Assembly: GCF_963678635.1 (NCBI RefSeq)
Contig: NC_087064.1
Coordinates: 4,808,411-4,872,410 of the forward strand
DNA length: 64,000 nt
Direction: 5' to 3'
Origin: Symsagittifera roscoffensis
Lineage: Eukaryota > Xenacoelomorpha > Acoela > Convolutidae
Shown: positions 9,769-20,912 of the stretch, piece by piece
Layout: the number at the start of each line of letters is the position of its first letter
Numbering within the stretch: position 1 is the stretch's first letter
The notes under the pieces: generated by a model
The model's input: the letters and a program-made list of their open reading frames with translations, nothing else
The model's database searches: none
Told to the model about the DNA's origin: nothing
Program-made: the position numbers and the translations under genes

Positions 9769-11281
9769 ATAAATAAGGAAAATTAAACACAAATCGTAGG
9801 TGGGAACGGAGAAGACTCTTGGTGCTCAACAACCATTAAGCAATCATAACGTATTCAATTGTAATGCACGACTATGTGTACACCCCCTCTATAGACCTAT
9901 AAACTATAGACTAATAGAGAAAACTATATCCACCACAAAGCTCTAAAACTCACACTTTCTAAAACCTAATTTTCGTTTAAAATACTAAAATCGATGAAAA
10001 GAAAAATATGTTTTGATAAACCACTGTATAAACGGTTCTAGTTGCTGGAAAAAATTGTACGTTTTAAAGCTAATCAGAAACCATTTTACAACCAATCAGA
10101 AACCACTCAATAGTCAATTGCTTACAGAAAAAACTGTCCATTTTGGAGAGCAGATAATTCACTTATTCTTTTGACATAGAAAAAAGCGGGTTTTTCTATT
10201 CAGTCAGTTTTTGACATTTAACTAATCATTTTGACATAAATTAACTAAAATTAACTCAAAAAATTTTGTTGACTGGTGCACGAATATCTGAAACATATGC
10301 TGGTAATATTTTTGCAAAGATGCGTGGGTTTGAAATTCGCTAAAATGGCGTTATTGGGATAATTGACGCGCGATATATTGCAGTCTTATAACACACGTAA
10401 GCAGCCGATTATTGCGTTCCAAATTGATTGTCAATTGGTCCTACTAATAGGATCCCAGACGCTAAATTTTTTCCTCTGTAGTTGTCATTAGCGTATAGAG
10501 AGAAAACAAGAAGAAAAAATGAGGCATGTCAAAAATAGAAGGGGCATGTCAATTGGTCTTATTGATAGGATCCCAGACGCTAAATTTTTTCCTCGGTAGT
10601 TTTCATTAGCGTACAGAGAGAAAACAAGGAGGAAAAAACTACAAACAGTCAATAATTTCGGGTTTCAACTTTTAATTATTCTAGGCATTCGAAAAATTTA
10701 GACAGAAAAAACAGTTACAACTGCCGCAAACTTTGCAACTACATTGCCATATTAATGCCGAATTAAGTAACAGAAAAGGGTTGACCATGAGGTGTTTTGT
10801 GATTTTTACAACGAAATATCATTGGGTACACGCAGTTAATTTGAAAGTAACTCAATATCAAACCAATTCACAACAGACTAAATTTTATATTTTATGTTAT
10901 AGGTGATTCTCAAATAAACCCAATTAGGTAAAAATCAAAACCACACCGAACTTTCCGGAACGCACAATGTAACCTCTAGGCTTTATTGTTTGCTGTGACA
11001 AATAACTATAAAGCCTTTATATAATTTTTTGTTGTTATTTTTCTATAACGCTAAGTATCATTAGCATCTTCCGCGCCCAAGAAAAAAGAAATCGAACGAG
11101 CTTGACAAACGCTCGCTTGTAGTTTCCAAGTTGTAGTCATAGGGGGTTCAAGGAAAGGACGACATTGTACTTCACTGACGTTACACGTGCATGTGGTTAG
11201 TAGCCAGTAGGACTTGTCAATTCAACTAACGCTACTAGATCCAGTAGCTAATTTAGACTGTGCTGATCTAGAAAAAAACTT
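9769..11281. other. Region between LTR 1 and inverted repeat, no gene seen
   Basis: No gag or pol similarity could be read on either strand, although gypsy gag would be expected after a 5' LTR. It contains a local tandem duplication at 10431-10640. A possible, unconfirmed primer-binding-like TGGGAACGG lies at about 9801, too far from the LTR end to be convincing. Confidence 0.4.
10431..10640. repeat. Local tandem duplication, 118-base period
   Basis: Two copies (from 10431 and from 10549) share TCAATTGGTC, AGGATCCCAGACGCTAAATT and CATTAGCGTA(T/C)AGAGAG with a few substitutions. Each ends in an AACAAG(A/G)AGGA-type purine run. Confidence 0.85.
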
Positions 11282-12268
11282 CTCGGTGTCGAAGCCTATC
11301 GACGGTTGGGGTCGTTGGCAACGGAATTGAGCGAACGGGCGTTAAGTGATCTTTCATCTAGACACTTGATCGTGTTCAAAATCTTATCAGTCAATTTTCT
11401 TGTCCTTGAGATTGCGTAGAATACGCTCTTACAACTGCGCACTAATCTTTTTTATGCTCCACCTTGAAGGGGTGAACTGGGCGGACTATTTTAGCCTTTA
11501 ATGGTTTTGTGCACGAGCGTTAATGGAACTTCCGCGTTCACTTTTTTGAACAAAAAAGTCCTGTCATCTTCCATAAAGCTGGAGTCATTGTTCCATCAAA
11601 TTAACGAGGGTGTTCCTAGAGATAAAGCGCTTGCTAGCCATCACACTTAAATTTGTGCCCATCGACGGAACCAAGTCAATGTGAATTGAGCGGGTTGTTA
11701 AACTCAAATGTATGACGGATGATTAAGTGAAACGGTCTCAAGAAGTCAATACCGCAGTTGAAGATCAGCAGCTGACTGTAACCTGAGCGCTCTTCTGAAA
11801 AATTGTACAGCAATAGCGCAATGGTTTTGATTTTCGTTTTCAACAGCATGCGATTTCCGTTCCACTAGCACTAAAATTTCAACCGTAGTACAACAAATTA
11901 ATGATGAAAGAAGGAAAACAGTTAGTCGACGCATTGATGATCACGTTTAAAAGCAAACAAAACGGAGAAACAACCGAATCAATTGATGTCGGCTATAATG
12001 GTTGCTAAAAGACATGGATACGGCCGTTAGTTCTGACAAAATTGTTCAGTTCGATAATAGACAAAAACGATGAAATCCTAATAGAAATATTTGTTTTTTT
12101 TTTCAACTAGTTGGGTAAAATTGGCTGGTAATTACTCCAACTGCAAAACTTGAATGATTTTGCTCTGCAATGACAAGTAGCGGTGGATCATTTTTAGCTT
12201 TATTTGGTGTTCTGGAGTGTCTGTTTTTAGAGTCTAAACTTGAAGGCGATCAACCACTTTATCTTAAA
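11282..12268 (-). repeat. ~987-bp segment b, inverted copy 1
   Basis: Near-identical reverse complement of 29965-30952, starting at CTCGGTGTCGAAGCC and ending at CCACTTTATCTT. Its edges coincide with abrupt changes of sequence: unassigned DNA on the left, gypsy ORF-A DNA on the right. In the other copy the same segment abuts the opposite end of ORF-A. This region therefore moved or recombined independently of the gypsy sequence. Short frames in it are unrecognised. Confidence 0.9.
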
Positions 12269-13140
12269 AGAAAATAACCCTCAATCAACAACACGCATCT
12301 CTTTTCAAGACAATCCAAATACATTTCAAGAAAGACACGCACGATTGTCCGAACCACTAGAGCCAGTAAATCGCCAAGCATCGCTGAGCAAACCACAATA
12401 CGAACTAGTATATAATATATACCCCCTCTCTACCAAGACCTGAATAGAGCAATACACCGAAGTCAAAACCAAAACACACTCGATATAAACCGACAAATTA
12501 TTCATCCAAGATGAAATGGAATTTGCAAAACCCCAAAGTTCAATTCAACATACTTCATTCACCAACAACAAATCCTGTAAACCTTTCTAGCAGTACAATT
12601 CGAAGTACCCCACAGACTCCATTACAACAAAATACATCATACATCACCTCAGATTATTTAGGTTCAACCCCTACATCTAAAAAAAAATCAGATAAAACCC
12701 TTTTAATCCCCCAACCACTACAGAACACCTCCCATTTTGGATGACACAAGCTTTCGCTCAAGACGAACCAAATTTAGTAAATAATCCAATAGACGTTTCA
12801 TCTGACACATTTTTGTCACGATCTGACCCTCTTTCACTTCCTTCAACCACTTCTTTAAGTCAAACTTCACAAACACCATTTCCTCCAAATTTTCCTACAA
12901 ATCTCGACGCCAGATATAGAGAAAATTCAACAACGATTAGATTGGAATACATTTGTAGCACCCCCTCGATCATTTGGACAACATCACGAAAGTAACAGAT
13001 TACACAACTGGGCACTAAACAGATTACAATATCGACAAGACTTCCACAAAAATATTCAAGACCATAGTATACAAATACTTACTCAAAACAACTTGACTCT
13101 AAAATTTGAAATCACAGTTAGACTAAATAAATCATAATCC
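12269..13140 (+). pseudogene. ORF-A relic of the gypsy element (upstream of env), copy on + strand
   Basis: A broken reading region repeated nearly identically on the - strand at 30960-31765 and 34746-35560. It reads as a Ser/Thr/Pro-rich N-terminal part (for example STTSLSQTSQTPFPPNFPT near 12840-12900). After a frame change comes a structured, aromatic and basic C-terminal part with phrases RLDWNTFVAPPRSFGQHH and HNWALNRLQYRQDFHKNI, ending in LNKS at a stop near 13137. Several stops and frame changes interrupt the first half. It lies directly before the env leader, the position of an accessory ORF. I do not recognise a family, and the function is unknown. Confidence 0.6.
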
Positions 13141-13286
13141 CTTACTCCTAGCCTCCCCCGAAAATAACAGCTCAATTTTCACCTCCCCCATTTATAACCA
13201 CAGAAATAACCTACAAATACGATAGATACACAAAAAAGCCATTTGGATATATCACCTTTTGTAATCCATTCAGGACTATTGTACAC

Positions 13287-14238
13287 ATGTATCTTCTAAA
13301 GATACTAATTTTTCAGATTCTTCTACTTTTCAATTTTTCAAAACCTGATCACAACAACCCTTTCCCTCGAACAGGACCCCAGGATTTACTAGTCACACAC
13401 TATGACTGTAAAGTAAATGAACAAAAAACATTACACAAATATGCAAAAAACCAAGTCACTTAATGTGAATCCGAACCAATATCAATCGAAAGAACAAATG
13501 TAAAACCAACAATTTACTCAAAAGCACGAGCTACAACACTAACAGGATAAAAAAAATTCACAGTAACATTTTCCGAAAAGAAAGTACATTGTCCCAAACT
13601 ACGCTGAAAATATAATATGATATTACTCTTGTATCAAAAAAGTATCACCTCTATATATTTTTGAAGACAAAAGATGCTATAAAAGAATCCCATTATTCTA
13701 CAAAAATAAAGTACATATTGTTGATACACTCTCCCACAGAACTTATTTTTGGGATACAGCAGTCCCATGTGGATCAAAAAAGAGCCACAATGTAGTACAA
13801 TTAAACCCTGATGAAGATAAATACTATCTTCTCACACTATATCCTACACTTATGCAACCACTCAAAAAGTTTTCACTAGAAAGCATTAGAGCTATTGCCC
13901 GCAATCCCAATATTGATTTACAATCAATCGGCATATATTCTAAATCAGACATCCAACATCACATTCGAAAACAACAATTTCAAGAATTACTCACAAAAAT
14001 GGACACAATACAACGACAATCCATAGATCAAAACCTACGCAAACTTGCAGAAATAGCAGGCTTTTCAGACATATACGCACAAGACTATAGCGGGTATTTT
14101 AAAGATATAAAAGATTACATTAACTTAAATGGCGAAAAATACAGACCACAAGATATATCACCGATAAACCTTTTTAGTTTTTTGGTAAATTTGAAAAACG
14201 AGTTTCTTGCCTTTCTAAATGGCCCTACTACATCTTAG
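13287..14238 (+). pseudogene. env: env-like gene, copy 1, internally deleted
   Basis: Starts with ATG 13287 and a hydrophobic leader (MYLLKILIFQILLLFNF), as expected for a membrane glycoprotein. A CAA-to-TAA change truncates it after about 59 codons. Compared with copy 2, about 1.2 kb of the middle is missing: sequence passes from the TTTTCCGAAAAGAAA region (13560s) straight to the KKVSPLY region (13640s). The last 128 codons (13852-14238) are identical in protein to those of copy 2. They contain a helical stretch (RKQQFQELLTKMDTIQRQS) before a stop. The gene would encode an envelope-type surface protein of a retrovirus-like gypsy element. It is broken and cannot make one. Confidence 0.7.
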
Positions 14239-14289
14239 AAAGATTGACTATATAAACGCAACGTTTAATTTTCTTGGATTTTTTTTCTC

Positions 14290-14659
14290 TCTCAGATTAG
14301 ATTAGATTGGAATACATTCCTAGCACCCCCTCCCTTGTTTGGATAACATCACGAAAGTAATAGATTACCCAACTGGGCACTAAACAGATTACAATATCGA
14401 CAAGACTTATACAAAGATATTCAAGACCATAGTATACAAATAATTACTGAAGACAACTTGACACTAAAATTTGAAATCCCAGTAAGACTAAATAAATAAT
14501 CATCCCTTACTCCTAGCCCCCCCCACCCCCGATTATAGCAGCTCAATTTTTACCTCCACCATTTATAACCACAGAAATAATCTACAAATACGATAGATAC
14601 ACAAAAAAGCCATTTGGAAATATCACCTTTTATAATCCATATTCAGGACTATCGTACAC
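14290..14659 (+). repeat. Tandem repeat of ORF-A end plus env promoter-proximal region
   Basis: From 14293 the sequence restarts inside ORF-A (GATTGGAATACATTCCTAGC) and runs again through the ORF-A end and the pre-env spacer. It repeats 12940-13286. The join follows a TCTCTCTC run at the end of env copy 1. This shows that env copies 1 and 2 arose by tandem duplication. Confidence 0.85.
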
Positions 14660-16796
14660 ATGTATCTTTTAAAGATACTAATTTTTCAGATTCTTCTATT
14701 TTTCAATTTTTCAAAACCTGATCACAACAACCCTTTCCCTCGAACAGGACCCCAGGATTTACTAGTCACACACTATGACTGTAAAGAAAATGAACAAAAA
14801 ACATTACACAAATGTGCAATAAACCAAGTCACTCAATGAGAATCCGAACCACAATCAATCGAAAGAACAAATGTAAAACCAACACTTTACTCAAAAGCCC
14901 GAGCTACAACAATAACAGGATATAAAATCACAGCAACATTTTCCGAAAAGAAAATACATTATTTCAAAGTTTCAAACGGAAACAAAAACAGATTAGATCA
15001 TGAATTTTTCCTTCAGATTAACATCGAAAGAATATTGCACCTCAACCCTGATGATTGCAAAAACAAACTTGAAAGATTAAAAATCACTTCTAATAAAGGC
15101 AAAAAGAGAAAACTAGTAATCTTTCAACTTTTTCCAGACTAAGCATATCAAGCTGAACTTGAAAAATAGCAAGGTCATTTAAAACTAGATAACAAATTTC
15201 CATTTCACGGAGCACATGGAAGATTAACTTACGATCTCCATGATAAAAATTGGATACCACACATTGGAATAAACAGCCCCTCATTTTGTAAAGCAGATTC
15301 AAAATGTAAAAGATACCAGGAAATAATGTTTTTTGATTGGAAAAAACAACTTGAAAAAGTGAAACTACCACGTGATTTAAAAGATGACACTATGATTTAT
15401 CAATTAATCAGACTCTTTTGCAAAAACGACCAAAGATATTGCAATCCTACTACAAGCACAAAAGCAACAATCGTTTGGTTCCCCGAAGACACCTATACCG
15501 CAAGTAGCAAAAATACACGCAAGAATGATAAAATTTCACCAATAAATTTTTATTGAATCAATCCCGTTTGAAGATGTTAAACCTGATCAACTTAGACATA
15601 ACAATTATAGATTTAGAAACATCCATAATATAGAAAATAAATTGACACGTTTCCAAATATACCCAGAAACAAAACTTGCATGTAAATACTACAAACCACT
15701 TTACAAAACACAATATTCAGAAATTCTTTTCAAATACGAAGACGGTTTCGACATGAATACAGGAAAATTAATTATAAATGAAATGGCTACATCTCGTTCA
15801 ACCACTGATGAAAAATCCTATGTCCCAGTAAAATTTCAAAAGAATACAGGAAGAATTGGTGGAAAATTGAAACCACAAGACAAAGACAGTACACGTTTAC
15901 AAGAATTACCATTCAAGAGCAACACTCATTTTGGCGCAATCCACTATGACATACACTTAGACAAGAAATTAGACTACACAATAAAAAGAATTTTTCAAGA
16001 AATGTCTTTGACAGAACTTGAAACACTTCATCAATTACGCGAACTGGAACGCAAGCAAATTTTACAATCACTTGCACTAGCATTACTTAAAATCCCTTAT
16101 GAAGGATATTTTTTGTCAGGTAACAGATCAAATTTTTTTGACTACGATGAAAACATAATATGGTATTACACTTGTATCAAAAAAGTATCACCTCTATATA
16201 ATTTTGAAGACAAAAGATGCTATAAAAGAATCCCATTATTCTACAAAAATAAAGTACATATTGTTGATACACTCTCCCGCAGAACTTATTTTTGGTACTA
16301 TTGTTGGTATTATTTTTGGTATTATTGTTGATCAAAAAAGAGCCACAATGTAGTACAATTAAACCCTGATGAAGATAAATACTATCTTCTCACACTATAT
16401 CCTACACTTATGCAACCACTCAAAAAGTTTTCACTAGAAAGCATTAGAGCTATTGCCCGCAATCCCAATATTGATTTACAATCAATCGGCATATATTCTA
16501 AATCAGACATCCAACATCACATTCGAAAACAACAATTTCAAGAATTACTCACAAAAATGGACACAATACAACGACAATCCATAGATCAAAACCTACGCAA
16601 ACTTGCAGAAATAGCAGGCTTTTCAGACATATACGCACAAGACTATAGCGGGTATTTTAAAGATATAAAAGATTACATTAACTTAAATGGCGAAAAATAC
16701 AGACCACAAGATATATCACCGATAAACCTTTTTAGTTTTTTGGTAAATTTGAAAAACGAGTTTCTTGCCTTTCTAAATGGCCCTACTACATCTTAG
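14660..16796 (+). pseudogene. env: env-like gene, copy 2, near full length but broken
   Basis: ATG 14660 opens the same hydrophobic leader. Codon 60 is TGA where the - strand copies have a Cys codon. More stops and frameshifts follow (near 15140, 15170 and 15555). The long open part 15642-16331 contains Cys-bearing and helical segments (LTELETLHQLRELERKQ, then LLKIPYEGYFLSGNRSNFF) consistent with an envelope ectodomain. At 16290-16331 a short GGTATTATT-type repeat has replaced a stretch present in copy 1 (WDTAVPCGSKK). It puts a stop in frame, and in another frame it reads as a Gly/Ile-rich hydrophobic run. The terminal 128 codons (16410-16796) match copy 1. No intact transmembrane anchor is in frame, though hydrophobic FNFLGFLFSL follows in another frame. 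The env label rests on leader, position and similarity to the - strand copies. Confidence 0.7.
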
Positions 16797-16942
16797 AAAG
16801 ATTGACTATATAAACGCAACGTTTAATTTTCTTGGATTTCTTTTCTCTCTCATAAGAGAAACCTACAATACATGCGCAAAACACACACTAGTAAACAAAC
16901 AAGCAAGCGTAGCACGCATACCTTTTTGCAATATTTTTTGAA

Positions 16943-18581
16943 ATGTTCTCAACTTCAATCAATAGAATTCTTTCAGACGCTCAAATAAAGGAAAACAGTT
17001 CCAAGCTATCACAAACACCAAACACATATGACGAATCACAAAACGATACACGAATACAATGCCTACAGAACCACAATTGCAAAACCTCAGCCATAACCAC
17101 CCCCTATCATTGGTCATTAGAACCACAAAATTTCAGAAATATCGCCCTAATAGACCTTATAACTTCGAGATCTAATTATCCACAAAGCACCATTCAACAC
17201 ATAATAACCCAACAACGCAGCATAGACGACACATACGAGCAAATTATAGAACAACCACATACCACTAATTTTCATTCTCAGAAAAACCATCTTTTTAGCC
17301 CACGATGAGCCGCCAAGTTGGATCCCTCCATCGATCAATTTCCCACCCAGCCAACCTCCCCATCATACCGCTTTTTGCTCTCCCCCCACCTCAATCACCT
17401 CATCATAACATTTCATCCAGCATGGAACCAGACACTAATTCAAACACAACAGTATATAACACTATCTCCCAATTCAACAACTCCGATATCGAAACACCCG
17501 ACGCATTTGCCAACTCTGAACCCAGCCCATCTTCATTTTCGCAACCCCCCTTTCAACCTATCCAATCCCAAGTCAAAATTGAACCCCCTTCCCCTCACTT
17601 TCCCATTTCATATGTTACACCAATATATTCCCCTCTAACCAGTGAACCATCCCATAACAACCACCAAGATCACACACAAATATCACAAGAACTTGATAAA
17701 TTCATAAAACTACAACAACAATTACAACACCCTCAAACACTATCTATTCACCAACTCTCACGATCTATAACATCATCTAACTCATCAATCCCTACCCCCT
17801 CTTCAAATTATACACAATCCCAAAACCTGACTTCCTCATCAACCCCATCCTCTAGTGCAAAATGCGCTTACCGAAACTTTAAAAGAAAACTCCCAAATAT
17901 TCCATTCCCAAATAACCCAGGAACATCCACCACATTTGTCAATCATCCACTTCACATTAATACCAAAGAATTTCTAGAAACATGTCTACCCTTTTTCCAC
18001 AATACACATACTTCCATTCAGACCCCAATGATGAGAAACCCCATTATTTAAACGAGCATGTAGTATACCCTACACTTTCATAGACATCTAATTACCACTT
18101 TACTTATCAACTATCACTGCCATTATATAACACCTCTCATGACAATGAAGTGTGCAGCACCCAACTCTATCTTCTAACAACAGCACTAAACCCAAAACAA
18201 TTCACACACATAGGATACAGAAAATCACTAACCAAATTCACTGCACCTAAAGCTAATGATTACTCTATCGATTATTACGATCATAACATCATTCGACCTA
18301 ACGAAGACATCTTTCTAAACAACGACCCATTTGCTCGCCCCCAACTAACAGAAAAATTTTTCATCAAAACCGCATCCACATTAAACCTCATCATCTTAAA
18401 TAAAAAATATGACAACGTCATCTCAGCAGAACTACGTAATATTCATGCTTATGATTCATACTTTAACAAGTTTAACCACTTTTCACAAGCCTTTTATTTC
18501 CTCACACCCAAAGAACGTGATTTGCTCTGTTCACACGAATTCATGTTACGAACTAAACAAACACACACGTACATTTTTTAA
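16943..18581 (+). pseudogene. Extra ORF downstream of env (ORF-3), three frames
   Basis: Three consecutive open frames cover 1.6 kb between env and the next LTR: 16943-17308 (121 codons), 17305-18051 (248 codons) and about 18087-18581. The first two overlap as ATGA, stop against start. The second is rich in Ser, Pro, Thr, Asn and Gln and ends in a basic phrase KRKLPNIPF and FLETCLPFF. A one-base shift there leads, with one stop, into the third frame. That frame is compact and aromatic-rich (IGYRKSLTKF, YYDHNIIRPNEDIFLNND, SQAFYFLTPKERDLL). The layout, a disordered N-terminal half and a folded C-terminal half, suggests one protein of about 500 residues now broken. No family is recognised. It could be a regulatory or accessory protein of the element. 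Confidence 0.5.
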
Positions 18582-20534
18582 AGTTCATTCAACACCATTA
18601 CACTCTGAATACACCAGCACGACAACCTCACCATAGATATCAAAATATTAACTCTAAATAAACATCACCATTTTTCTTAACTTCAGCTATTGTATTAAAG
18701 ACACTAACTTACAAGGCACCCTCCGAAATTGCGATCTCATAACCCAGATGTATATCTTGTGTCCCCTAACCAAACTCCTAAAAATAGACGAATCCAGCCC
18801 ACTAATTGTCCCTCATGAGTTCCTCCAGCCCTTTGAAGTCCCAATCCTAGAATTCATATATAACACTTTTGCAAACTAAACACATCATTCGTTTGCTAGC
18901 TAAACTACTAACCTCATCTGATATTATCCACGATGTTTTTCCCCATGGCGATTAGGTAACATGATGTTTTTCTTCACCGACGATTAGGTAATATGAATTC
19001 AATATTTCACTAAAAAATTCAAACAACACTAATCATTCTTATTCAATGCTTTCTTTTTTTTCTTCATAGGCACAACCATCAATCATCTACAAAACAAAAA
19101 ACAAAATAAAAAACAGAAACTTTTTATCAAATCATCAATTTCTATTAACAAATTCAATAAATGAAGCAAAAAAATTATCCCATACAAAGCATTAAATTGA
19201 TATATAAATTCTTTTCCCCCAAAGCAGTAAATAATCAGACAATTGAAAAAAAAATTATCAATTTCAACCCCCAAATCAAGCAGTAAACTTCATAATTTTC
19301 AAGTAGTAAATTAATAAAATTTGTTCATTAATTGCAGATAGCAGTACTAACTTTTTTACAGACGCTTCTTTATATTCTCTCGCCCATAATTTATCTCAAA
19401 ATTTGCATTGCTCGCCCACACAGAATTGTTTAAAATAGTGAATTTAAGTTTTAACTTTCACTGATAACAACTCTAACAAGCTTTAATACGTTTCAAACTT
19501 TCCTTTAACCCGGTTGGAAAGGAATTATATAAAAATCCAAACTAACCAACGCAAGCTTACTAAGCACCATAAACCTCAACCTAACAGCATGACTAAGAAA
19601 AAAACCAACGGTACCGAAACTGGATTAAACCAGCTTAGAACTGGATAAATTATTCTTTTGAAGACTAGTTTTAAGTCTAAACACAAAAAAACAAAACACC
19701 CAAAAGTCGAAAGAAAAACCCAAAACGAACAATTTGATTTTTGAGAAAAACACATAACTAAGACAACAAAAAAACACTAGTAATAAAAAATATTATGGAA
19801 GGTTGAACTAAAACAGGACCCTCCAAAAAGAGAGCATGAAATTATACCCTCACTTCTGGCCTAACCCACCAGAAGAAGACATCCTGAGCATGATCTTTAG
19901 CCGACCTCACCCACCGTGCTACAACCACGCTTTGTGACGCCCACGACACTATTTTGAAGTAAATTACTCAAGTGTGATTAGCTCTTAAAAATAATCGAAC
20001 TAAATAATAACGCTTTTGCGATAAAAACTAATACAAGATCATGACAAAAAAACAAGATTAACAAAAATTTATACATGTAAACAATACAATGCAATATATA
20101 GATAATATACAGCCCAAAGACGAGCAGCAAGGAACTTGACAACCCAATCACACTCCAACTACGGAATGGCAAAACCCCATTGACATGCGGCCAACAATCA
20201 ATACACTCCACCGCAGCAAAGGAAACCCATTGCAACAGAACAATGGCCATCTCGATGTTCAAGTATACGTACAAATCAAAGTCACCAGGCACTGCATCCA
20301 GAGTCGAACTACATGCCGTTCCTAGACGAGATTGAGAATAGAAATGTTCCTATCAACCAAATTAACACTCATCGCAATCGATCAGAACCTATAACACGAT
20401 CTCCCGAAACTATCGTGATACATCTCTTCTTCCAAACCAGAATAGCTCGCAACCTCTAGAGAAAAACACCATCATCCATCCTACACTACAATAAGAACAT
20501 TGGAAAACTAAAACTCTCTAAACCCCGGATGGGT
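18582..20534. other. 3' non-coding part of + strand gypsy element
   Basis: No coding region is supported. The sequence is A-rich and low in complexity around 19080-19330 and 19680-19800. A direct repeat of CGATTAGGTAA(C/T)ATGA occurs at about 18949 and 18981. No polypurine tract is seen immediately before the LTR at 20535. Confidence 0.4.
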
Positions 20535-20912
20535 TGAGCCAGATCTAAACTAGTATTTATCATTGGTTATTATTATGATATTTTATCTCTATAAAATATC
20601 AAATACTAACCAATCAAACTCCATTAAACTAACAACCCACTTATTTGTAAAGTGTTGAAACTACTTGTAGTTTCAACAGTAGAACAATTTGAATTAAACT
20701 TAGAAAACAGTTGTTCTCATTCTGGAACTAATTACCGCAAACCGGTTTACACTAGATCTATTGAGACTAGGAGATATAAGAGTAAAATTAAGATCGGTAT
20801 TAGACTAAGAAGTTGCACGAATCTATCCGGCCGAAAATAAGATAGCCTGACGAGCAGACGGTGTGACCTATCTGAAATTCTTCTATGAGTATAAAACAAG
20901 ATGCATAACTCA
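20535..20912 (+). repeat. Gypsy-family LTR 2 (+ orientation)
   Basis: Begins TGAGCCAGATCTAAAC and ends CATAACTCA. It is about 94 percent similar by eye to the LTR at 46959-47337, which lies in the opposite orientation, and less similar to LTR 1. It has the same hairpin (20652-20679) with one mismatch at the outer pair. The + frame that runs through it (20652-20840) is not a gene. Confidence 0.9.

Noticed and set aside
20652-20840. Open frame of 62 codons in LTR 2, with an antisense twin at 46983-47219
   Set aside because: The frames lie wholly inside LTR copies and follow the LTR hairpin; they are repeat sequence, not genes.
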